Shown: piece by piece, positions 39,579 to 51,500 of the stretch
Layout of the letters: each line of letters begins with the position of its first letter
How positions within the stretch are numbered: the stretch's first letter is position 1
Origin: Mermis nigrescens
Taxonomy: Eukaryota > Nematoda > Enoplea > Mermithida > Mermithidae
DNA length: 64,000 bases
NCBI GenBank assembly: GCA_036768485.1
Contig: JAVLUZ010000143.1
Span: 2,537,633-2,601,632, forward strand
Reading direction: 5' to 3'
Notes under the pieces: generated by a model
Seen by the model: only the letters and a program-made list of their open reading frames with translations
Database searches by the model: none
Told to the model about the DNA's origin: nothing
Program-made: the position numbers and the translations under genes

Positions 39579-42500
39579 CTGAATAAAGATAGCTATGAAC
39601 ATAAAATTGAGAGTACCTATCATAAATGGGCAAGGTAGAGGTAGTCAGAAGGGGTTGTGAACATAGGTGGGCGGCACCAAAATTCTGGGGTGCAAGATTT
39701 TTGAAAGGTCAAAAAATGGCCTTAAAAATTGTGGTATGGCAAAAAACAACATTTTTTAACGTTTCTCATCTAGCGTTATCCATTGGCATCAAAAAAAGCG
39801 GAAAAAACAAAAAAAATTCAGAAATTGAATTCTAGGGGGATATTTTGCTCCCTGGGGAAAATTTTAGTTTCTGGGGAATGCATACCCCCCAAACCCCCCA
39901 CGCCCAATGGTCATATAGTAAGTTGTTTTTAGTTTTTTGCACAGGTCTCTTTGTACATGTGCAAAGATGGTTCCTAAAAGTCCATGTGCCTTCAGTAAAT
40001 GTAAATTTTAGAATACTTTAATATGGTACACCAGCATGTTATGTGCGGTAAATTTGGTTTCTTGACACTTATGCGTAAAGTTTAGCCAAGTTGTGAGTTT
40101 CAAGCGATAAAACATACAAGGATTTATCACTATGGCGCGAAGCGCCGGAAAATCTTAGCGATTTCACTGTTTTCAGGTAGAATATTCGACCATTTCCGCA
40201 GTAAGCTCAAAAATTTTCTTGTCGCACCTTTAGTTTTCTCGAAATTGCCTGACAACCTGATTTTCCTGAATCTTAAGTAGGGGTAATAACACTCCCCCTG
40301 CATTACCCTTATATATGCCCATGTGTGTTATGTGCTTAAGTAACATTGCAATCCATGCAAGCCCCTTCGGTTCAAACATTAAATTAAAATTACGAAAAAC
40401 AAACAACGTGCGCATAAACGCAACAATTTTTTACTTAAGCGGAATTTCACAGATAGATATTTCGAACAATTAAAAACATTTTGTACCACTCTCCTATCTA
40501 TTTAGCAGACAAGTCAAAATGACGGCTAGATTTAGGCAAACGCAATGACAAGTCAGTAACAAGCACACCTGGGCGTGGGGGGTTTGGGGGGGGTATGCAC
40601 CCCCCCAGAAACCAAAATACCCCCCCAGAAATCAAAATACCCCCCCCCAGAATTCAATTTTTGAAAATTTTTTTCGTTTTTTTCGCAATTTTTTGATGCC
40701 AATGGATAGTGCTTGATGAGAAACGTCGAAAAATGGTGTTTTTATCGCCATACCACCATTTTTAAGGCCATTTTTCGACCTTCAAAAAAGTCTTGCACCC
40801 CCCCCCAGAATTTTCTTGCTGCCCACGTATGGTAACAAGGCTATTTCTCAACGCAAGGTTTGCTAGTTTGATTTACTATTCAATTTAATATTTACAAAGA
40901 AGGAGCAAAAAAGGTGATTCTTGCTTAAAAATAATAGTAAGCAGACAGCAATCTAACTTTTCTTAGATTTACGGTTACGGTAATTTATGCGTATCACACT
41001 AGCGACCATATATACACGGATGGCAAGTGGCAACCGAATGCTGGGGAATCTGTGGAGCGATACCAACAAAAATTGCAAAAATACGTGTCAAAAATTCTGA
41101 AGTCTACTGTAATCTGAGAGTATTTTAGACTCTTGAGAATCTATTCCCCAAGCCTCCCGCACCCACGTGTGTTAATGACTGATTAACTATGTCTCTGTTA
41201 GACTGCTTAGTTTTATTAACTGTTCTTTAATTGATAGAATGCGAAAGGACTAATCTAACATCCGACCAATAAAGAATTCCGATGAATATTGCCACTGCTA
41301 ATATATTATGAGTCTCGAAAATCATTTCCAAGAAAAATTATGAGGAAAATGGGAAATAGCATCATTTTATAAGCAACCAAAATCTCGCATACCTCTACAC
41401 TTTTTAACCGAAAAATCGTTAAAAATTACCTATTGAAATCGTACTAAATAAATAAAATCATATTAAAATCAATAAAATCATAAAATTACCAATTGAAATC
41501 ATACTAAATAAAATCATACTAAATCAAATCAAAAATCATAGCACCATCATAGCAATAACTCCTAGTACATATTAACTAAACCATCTTTACCTGCTGTGAC
41601 GGTTATTACTTCCATTTAGTGCAATTTCTTATGCTCTTTCTGAATATGTATGTTATTTTCTGTGAAAATTATTTTTGAAAGAGGTACAAGTAAAAAACTA
41701 TTACAACGCATAAAAATAGGCGCCTGGTGGAGGATATCCATGGAAAAACAAGAAAAAATAGATTTATGTTGCGTTAAACACAACCATGAGTAGCATTTGA
41801 AAAGCTGGAAAGGAATAAACCACTAAATGTTTTTATTAGAACATTATTTTTCCATTTTAAATTTTTGTGATATACTGTGAATAGGCCAAAAATTCTTATT
41901 TTTCACTACTCTAACTTCTCATCAAGCTAAACCATTAAAAACGATGTAACTGTAGCCAAAGAGGCAAGACAAAGTTTTGGACACATGGATTAGGAAGAAC
42001 AGAAAAGAATGCCACCAATAAAGTGATTCATTATGCTTCCGCCATAGGGCACGGTAAACGGGGGCTTAATGTGGTCAAGAAACTACTGCCAGTGCGAGCC
42101 ATGCGCGTTGCGCGTGACTTTTGGGTTTTTGACAATAGATGCACAGCACAGACGGTATGAAAGGAGGTCAAATAATAAACTTTTTGGCCAAAATAGCGTC
42201 AAAACTGGCATGAATGCTAAAATGGCGTCAAAACTATGTTAATATATAGTTTCTGATCAATTTTAAGCATTTTTAGATAAAATTTTTCGTTTTCATCGGT
42301 TTTTAGCCTTTGCCTGATTTTTCTCGATATCTTTTAATTTTTTCCATTTCTGCAGGTTTAGGCATGCAAATCCTCACTTGCACGTCCAACCTAGACTCCC
42401 AAAATTAAAAAACTGGAAATAGGAAAGTTTTTTTGCTTCTTTTTTCGAAATTTCCTTCAAAAGTGCTTGAAATTCATCAGTAACCGTGAAGTAACATAGT

Positions 42501-45500
42501 TTTCACGATATTTCAGCAATCCTTAAGTTCATGGTGTCATTTTAGCCCAAAAACCTCATTAACTGACTCCCAGACCGGCTGACCCTCTCTAACGGGCCAT
42601 GCTGTGAATGTGCCATGCCAACTGCCAACTATATGCTTTCTTACTGCAGGTAAATAACAACTAGCTGGAGTCACAATCAAATACAATATGCCTTGAATTG
42701 CCAAAGGTATGTATAAAGATAATCTGGCACGGCCTGTCTTTCGCCTATATGCTTCGTCCAATTCCATCAAAGAGGCACGCCTCAGCTGAAAATTGTTTTC
42801 ATGTAAAATAAGACTAAATTTCACTAACGGGAGTTAGATTTATTAAAGGATGAAAAGCCAAACTGAAACCTTTAAAATTACTGACATTGCAAACACCTAA
42901 ACAGCTATTCATATCATGGGGTTGGTAGGGACCAACAAACAGGGAATTTTATTAATATCGTATCAATGGCGTTTAGAAAAACGTTATCCATAAACACTCA
43001 AATTCAATAAACCTTAAGCTAAACAGTTTTGCTAATCATAGAAAACACTTTGCTGAATTTCTTTTCAGATATTGATTTGAAGGTTGGCCTTTAATATAGT
43101 GCGTTAAATACAATTGCGAGAAATTTTTAAGACGCTAAAATATAAAAGGTAACCTTTGAATATTCTAGAAAATACATTTTACGATAGTTACCGCCTGAGA
43201 ATTTAGCACGAATACTGCTGTTTTGCTAACCCTGCGAAGCTAAATCTCAATCAAACCGTCTCATGGAACTGAACAACATACAACGATTTCTTATCATAGG
43301 TAGCGCGTTAGCGCGTACCTATAATATACTTGGGTACCCCCAACACCTGGGCACCCCCCTACAGCTATAACGGGACACTTCTGGAAGGTGCGGTTTTTTT
43401 AAAAGAAAGATAATAAAAAAATTCGCTGCCCGTGTTTTTTTGTTTTTCTTGAAACTCAAAATTGACTGTGTAAAGAAGGTGTAAAGTTTTTGTGTAACGT
43501 TATAACATAGGTCAAATTTTGGGACCTTTTTACTGCGGCATGTGGACAACTGAGTATTGATGACTCGAAGGATTCAACAGAATAGGATAATAGAGGGATG
43601 AATTCTACAGATGACACTTTTTTTGTTTTTTGAAATTCGCATTATTTATCGAACGGCAGTGTAAAGAGTGCGAAAATCTGGGGGTGAAAAAGCACTTTTT
43701 GGTCGAGTTTTCAACCTTCCTATGTCCGATACTAACTCCGGTTATGAGGTTTTTAAAATGTTTTCTGACAGAATTGTAGAGCGGATCAAGGGCTACATTC
43801 TGCATATAAGCAAAGTCTTGTATGCTCTATGGTGAGTTAGATCCTGGGGTTTAAAGTTTACACTCTAGTGGATGGTGTAAAAAAACGGATTTTAACTAAG
43901 ATTTCTCTGCCAAATTTTTCCGCTTATGAGTCAGTGCAAATCGAAGACAGTATTAATAAAGTGCCTTACAGGGGCTAAACATCGCAGCAAACCGCATTAA
44001 AAAAAACGCAATATTGAGTTATTTATGGGGGTGTAAAGTTCGAAATCAGAGGTAAAAATGGGCTAAAAAACACGTTTTTTCCGAAGTTTGATTGATAAAT
44101 CATGCCAAATAATTTTTGCAACAGAATTTTGGCACACAGGAATGTACTACGATTTAAAAGCTACAAATTGTACCAAACCGAATTTCTTTAAACTCAATGG
44201 GGAGTTCGGTACGGAATTTTAAAGTTTACAGTGTTCTAAATGATGGAAAATACGTTTTTGTTGCGTTTTTTGTTCGCCACTTTCTCCGTCCAGAAGTCGG
44301 GATAAGTCTAATAGAATAAAAATAAAGTGCTTTATATCGGGTGAATGTCAAAGCAAATTGTCTATACATTAATATTTAGCGAGTGTAAAGTCAAAAATTT
44401 GGAGTTTTAAATGCGTTTCTGTCTTGTTTTTTCTGCCTGCTTCTCCGGTTACGAGTCAGGGACACGTTTATCAAGTCTAGAAATGGACCAGGAATCAAAT
44501 TTGATATGCCAGTCTGGCGCATATGTTTACACTCTACGGTGTTGTAAAGTAGTTTACACCAATTGTTAGTTTGCCCATAGAACATTATGTAGACTTAATT
44601 TTTTCATAAATATTAATCGTAATATCGGAACAATATCAAAATTACGAATCTGACTAAAATCTTCTTTACAATAGGTGTTTACATGAAGTTTACACTACAT
44701 ATATATTTATCTTCGTTTTTGAGCATTCCTGAAACCTAATTTTTTCTTGGAGCCTAGAAGTTTTCAAAGGATCAAATGTGAGACGTCACGTAGGCGCGTT
44801 TGTTTACATCCAACAGTGATGTAAAGTAGTTTACATTCATTGTTTATATGTCCTCAGACCATTGTAGAGACATAATTTTTTCATGAATGTTGATCATAAT
44901 ATCCGAGTAATTTTTTACACCGCATGTTAGCCTTTGTTCTAGAGCATTGCAAAAATCGAAATTTTTTCCTGAGATATAAAAATTTACAGGGAATGAAATA
45001 TATACGTCAATTGGGCGCGCTTGCTTACACTCAGCAGTATTGCAAAGTGGTTTAAACCTAATGTTTATTGTCTTTAAAACATTATGGAGACTCATTTTTC
45101 CATAAATGTTGAAAGAAATATCGGAGCAATATCAAAATTACGAATCCGACTGAAATATTCTTTACGCTATGTGTTTGTGTAAAGTTTACGTTACGTGTTA
45201 ACCTCTAATTCGATAGACTTGCAGAGACTTTGTAACTGAAGTCAAGAAATTTTCAAGGATTCATATGTGAGACATCAATTAAGTGAGTTTGTTTACCCTC
45301 AAAAGTAATCTGAAGTGATTTAAAAATTATGTTCAAGTGTCCTTATATCATTGAAGAGATGTAATTTTGTCTTAAATGGGTTGCATTAAAGTTAAATCTT
45401 TCTTAGCCGTGTTTATAATATGTTTCACAAAATCTTGCACATGGAGAGCTATCGTTTAATTGATGTAAATTGCCTGCAAAAGTGGTTTAAAATGAACCAG

Positions 45501-48500
45501 CAATCACACTACTGTGCACTATTGTAATCATGTACATTAATAAGCCGTAAACTGTTAGTATTCTCTACACCTAGTAGTTGTGTAAAGTTTGCACTAATCA
45601 TTTGTTGTTAATATGTAGTCTATACTACAAATTTATTTTACTACCAAATCAAAGCGTTAGTGTTCCTTACATTTGATATTTGCGTGAAGTTTTTGAATTT
45701 TTGCCGAAAATCTTTGCCTTCTAATTTACCAACATCCCGCCTTTTCCATTTTCTTGAAGTTTAAAATCTTTTATAATTCTCTCATAATTTAATGGTAGGT
45801 TTTAACTTTAAGTTTCTCTTGGTTTACAACTCTCGCTTAGCAAGCTCATTTTTCAAAACTTTTTCATAGTGATCAGATTAGTTGCGTTTAGTTTGGAATT
45901 GGTGGACGGTCGTTATTTTATTACTCGGCTTAAATAAACCAAGTGACTATCTTTTGATTATTTTCTTCATCGCAAATTCAAACACCCAATTTTCAATTTG
46001 AAAATTGACCCAATTTTCAATTTGAAAATTGATCCAATTTTCAATTTGAAAATTGAAAATTGGGTGTTTTCAATTTCAAAAGTCACAACACATTGTGCTT
46101 GTGTATTGATTGAGTGAGGATTTGCAATGTGAATTCGTCGGTTAAATTTTTGTGCTTGATTATAAGTGAACTGCACATTAAGAAGAAATAACTTAATGCA
46201 GTTTTAATTTGAAAATGGATGGTGTCAATAAGGTTGTCTTGTTTAAAAAGGATAATGCTGATGTTAAGAACAATATTGTTTTCCGCGTTCTTGGACTGTT
46301 GTCATTATTGTGGCATGTTACTGATTGTGTTTACTGACTGATGTACTGAAATAACGCTAATTAAAAGTAGTGTACTAGCAAAGAAAAATGCTCCGATGGA
46401 ACAAAAAAGATGAATATACTTGGAATTGTGGATTATTATGGATGTAAAAGGAGGGGACTAGGAAAATCTACCTAAAGTCGGAAAATCTGCTAAAAATCAC
46501 ACTTTCTCTAAGCAACGCAAAAAATCGATGTATATTCTGCGGCCTCTAAAAAAGTGTCTTTTTTAAATAATGTTCGAAGTTTCAGATAAGAGTGTATAAA
46601 CGAAATCTATCAAGGTTACTTTTATAAATTGCTGGCACCTGATTGATAGAAAACTAAGAGGTATTGTATTTAAAGTTGTTTTGTTTCATTTAAGCATTAT
46701 AACAAGCAAAGCAGGAGCCGATTGATTAGTGCAGCACAATCGTTTCGGGCATGCTAGTATCTACATTAAGTCTGTTTCAAGTCAACTTACGTGTTTCCTA
46801 CTGTTTTTAACCAACCATGTCTTCAATCTGTCTTCCATGTTTGCTATTTCATTCAATTGGCTTGGAAGACTGTTAGTTTACTTAATATCATTTCCCATAG
46901 CTACTGCATAGCTAACGTGCTGCTGTTTCAATCATTGTTATGGTTGAATATTTATTTCAATCTGTTGGCCGCAGAATATACATCGATTTTTTGCGTTGCT
47001 TTAGAGAAAGTGTGATTTTTAGCAGATTTTCCGACTTTAGGTAGATTTTTCTAGTCCCCTCCTTTTACATCCATAATAATCCACAATTCCAAGTATATTC
47101 ATCTTTTTTGTTCCATCGGAGCATTTTTCTTTGCTATATTCTTTAATACATGCATACTATTGCTATCGATTATTTTAATAGACGTTACTAAATATTAGAT
47201 ATTATTAAAGTATAATTAAATATTACTTAACAAGTATTAAATTTTTAAATTATCAAATCGATACTTCTTAAATTAATTATTACTAAATACTAAGGTGCCT
47301 ATGTATATGTGCAACTGTATCAAAAAGTGGATGCGGTGGTGCATCTTGGAAACGTCAGCAAATACTGAACAAGGGGCCAACCATAAATACATTTCTTGAT
47401 CTATGAGTTTTTGTGACCGCCAAAGTATATGCCATTCAGGGCCGAATTTAAGGTAAGCGGGGGACGGCCGTTCCCCCATCTTTTGACCGTGAAAAAATTT
47501 TGGCAGGTATGCTCAAAAATCGTCAAGTTTTCGGCGCTTCGCGCCCTATGTGAAGTATTTTCTATAGTTGAACCTCAAGCGCAACCAAAAAATGACATTT
47601 TTCAGCACCTGTTTAGAGAAAGTTTTTCGAAACGTTAGAATTTTAAGCTAAGCCAGGTTTAGGCCTACAGCATTCAGTTCGAGATCAGTTCCATTTTCAT
47701 ACGAATATCTAAATCATATCAATAAAGAGTCCAATGGAATCGCAGCGACACACTAACAGAAATAAGCGATTATTTCATCTCACAAATTCGATTTTCAGAT
47801 ATGATTGGGCCACCTTTATTCACGAGATATAGGAACAGATTTATGATTGACATAAGAGGGCGATAACCATAGGTGGGCGCCACCAAAATTCTGAGGGTGC
47901 AATATTTTTCAAAGGTCACAAAATGGCCTTAAAAATTGTGGTATGGCGAAAAAACACAATTTTTCAACGTTTCTTTTCGAGAATTATCCATTGACATCAA
48001 AAAAATTGCGAAAAAAACAAAAAAATTGAAAAATTGAATTCTGGGGGGAGGTATTTTGGTTTCTGCGGGGGTGGGGGGTATTTTGGTTTCCCGGGGTTGC
48101 ATACCCCCAAACCAACCACGCTCAGGTGTGGGGATAATCTAACTTGTCCCCGGAATAAAATACAGCATTAAAATTCATTATTTATTTTAGAAATTGTTTT
48201 TTTATAATTTATATCGTTCAAGTACCGAAATCGAGAATGAAGCCTGGAAAATTTTGAAAACTAAGGTGCGTGCAAGTAGGGGCGGATTTAAGAGAGGCTG
48301 AGGAGGCGGCTGGCTGCCCCCACACATAGGCATAGGGAGGGATGAGAAGTGGGTATTACCCCCAAGACTTCGAAAAACCGGATACTATCAGGCGATTTTG
48401 GAGAAACACATGTTGCTGCTACATAGAAAAGTTTTGATTTTATTATAGAAAAATGCAGCTCAGTTATCCGAAAATTAAATTAAATGAGTATATTTACTGT

Positions 48501-51500
48501 AAAAATATTAATTTTTCAAAATTCGTACAGTTAGTGCCAATTGTATCTCACATAGCAGTACAGTAGTCCCATCAAAATGGTCCAAAATATACATTTTTTC
48601 GTCAAAATGCATTTTTTAATTGAATTCTTGTACATTCTAACGTTAAAAATTACATTTACATAGATGCTTAAGTAGACAACAGTATCACTATACTCACGTA
48701 TGATTTGGTAAAAACGCACTTTATGACCATTGTGTACTATGTGACCACGGCCCTCTGACCAAACGTGGGCGTGGGGGGTGGGGATATGCACCCTCGAGAA
48801 GGCCGAATACCCCCCCCAGAAACCAAAATACCTCCACCCAGAATTCAATTTTTGAAAATTTTTTTGTCTTTTGTCACAATTTTTTGATGCCAATGGATAG
48901 TGCTCGATGAGAAACGTTGAAAAATGGTGTTTTTTCGCCTACCACTATTTTTGAGACCATTTTTTGACCTTTGAAAAATCCTGCACACACCCCCCCCCAG
49001 AATTTGGTTGCTGCCCACATATGCCTCTGACCACCCCGACCTTCCCCGCCATTAATTCGGCGAGATAAAGGATGAAAATTTAATTTGTAACGATTTTCGG
49101 CCATCGATGATCGTGATTTTTCAAAATTTTTCTGCGCTTCGCACCAATTAATACCTATTAATGGATATTGTTTACTTTTTTGGCGGCCTGGAAACCATAT
49201 TTTGGCGCCATGAATACTTTTATAGCAACCAACATTTTCATGACTCCTAAAAAAATTTCTGCAGTATTGAAATAGGGTATTTCAGCATAGTTGTCTTCCA
49301 TTTTCATGTAAAAATTTGAATAATGTTCGACGCTTCACGTCAAACTTCTTAATGGGCTTTTGAAGGTACATTGCTCCATCTGCAGACTAAGGAAATTGAG
49401 AAGTAATTTTATCCTCTGAACGCCCTTCTGCTTAAACTTCACAAATTTTCGGGCGCACTGCGTCATATTTTAGCTTTCCTCTAAAGTTATGGAAATTTAA
49501 TCATTTTTTTGCGCACAATAGTGTAAAATTTTTTTAATTTTTCGAAAAAATAGTGCAGTTAAATGACTTTAAATAAAAGTAGAAGATGTAAAACAGCGAA
49601 AAAACGATATTTCGCAAGTGAAAAGTGAATTTTCGGATCCGTGTTTCCTGAAAAATTGGGGTATTGACAGCCCCCTTCCCTTAATTAAGAAAATTCTAGA
49701 CTAGCCATTACACTCTAGAATAGGAAAAACGTCTCGTTTCTGTGCTTATGCGCTCGAGGCAACAAAAATCTATTGAAGATTCAGCAAGATGCCCCAAAAA
49801 GTTTTAGAATTATTTCTAAAAAATGGGATGAATAAAGTTACAATCACTGTTTTTGCTTTTAAAAAATCATTACGCCGCAAAATTTTTGCTGAAAACAGAA
49901 AACTACTTTTTATCCCAGAAATAATATTACCGGATGCCGACATAGTCAGTAGATGTCATACACACAGGACAAGTAATACTTTCGATGAAAATTATGCTAA
50001 ACGATGGTCGAAAGCACACATGTAACGGCTCGAAGTACCCGGCTATTTTTAGGGAGTGGGATGAATGACCTCCAATTTTTGGCCAAAAAACACCTAAAAA
50101 CGATCGAAAATTCCAACATTTTCCAAAAATCGGAGGGGTAAAAAATTTTCTGGCTTCAAGGCGATGGAGGGACGATGGTCGAAAATCATTTCAAAAAAAA
50201 TATATCTATTCCTGCTCTCCCCAACTACGTTGGGTCACGGACAGCCAGCCCCGCACTCTTTCATCCGCCGTGCAAAATTGGAATTTTCTCGTACTATTTC
50301 GTAAATATACAAAAGAATAGGTACGTGTGTATGTATATTGTGCAGATTTCAAAACGCCTATTTTTGTAGTACATTTTAAAAAACCACTTTTCTAAGGCCG
50401 GAGATTATTTAGCCAAAGAATAGTTAATTACGTATTACAGGTAAAAACAGATTGAGTAATCGTTGCCCTGACTTAAACTTTTCAAAAAATCAAATTTGAA
50501 AAACCAAAGTAAATGTAATTGAAAGGTTATTACTTTTGCATTTAAATTACGACACTTTCTGTCTCATTGTCAATGCTTTATCAGCTGAAAATTGAGTAAG
50601 AATACTACGCCTAAAACAGCCGACAAGGCGTAAGTTGAATCAATTCCTGATAGACAAGGAATCCAAGCGAACGAACTTGTTCCGTAATCCACATAGTCTG
50701 GTAACATTCTTGCCTGACTTTGCAACATTTCTGATACACATAAAGGGAAAGTAAAAAACATAGAAGCAGAGGATGACGGGTCCGGGCATCAGCTGTCTAA
50801 TGGGGGCTCAGCCAAATCAGATAACCTTTTTGATTTAAAATTGCCTTCGAAACCGGCATAAATCTTTGTCGAATTTTTTCATTTCACTTTTTTCCTTCTG
50901 TGAGGTCTAGACTCCCCGAAATTCCCTGTGAGTGTCTGTTAAAGAGCTTAAAGAGCCAACACAAGAATTCAAAGTGAAAACAAGAATAAGTGTTGTAAGA
51001 CATGTATTTTTTATTATAATTAAATAAATTATATACGTTTAATAAACGAAACTCTAGCCACAATTTAGATATTGTATGTAAACCAATAGCCATCGATTTT
51101 AATTATTCTCTGTGACAGCAAAATAAATCTTTGATTTCATTAGAAATCGTCAATCGTGGGACTCTACCAATCGGACCGAGGGTACTTTTTGGACCCCGGC
51201 CTCGGCCTCGGCCGAGAAAGTTTAAAATCCTTGCCTCGGCCGAGGCCGAGGGTCGTGCCGAGGGCAATGCACATAGGTATAGATGAAGTCCAGTCTATGA
51301 CATGTCGATGGTGAGATAAAAGTAAGTCATAGTTAAAGTTATCATGCTGCGATATTCACAAGTGAGAATAGAGTTAGATTCAATAATTATAGTACGAAAA
51401 ATCATTTTATGGGGCATTCGAGTCTTGTAACTTTTATTTTTGGAAATATGACTGTTTTAGTGCACTAAGTATATCATTTGCATATGTACAATAGGCGATG

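Noticed and set aside
39578..39623. Longer COX18 exon 7 starting at the acceptor near 39620
   Set aside because: It would insert about 15 residues between TM segments where the family has none; the acceptor at 39578 joins exon 6 in phase and restores the family pattern.
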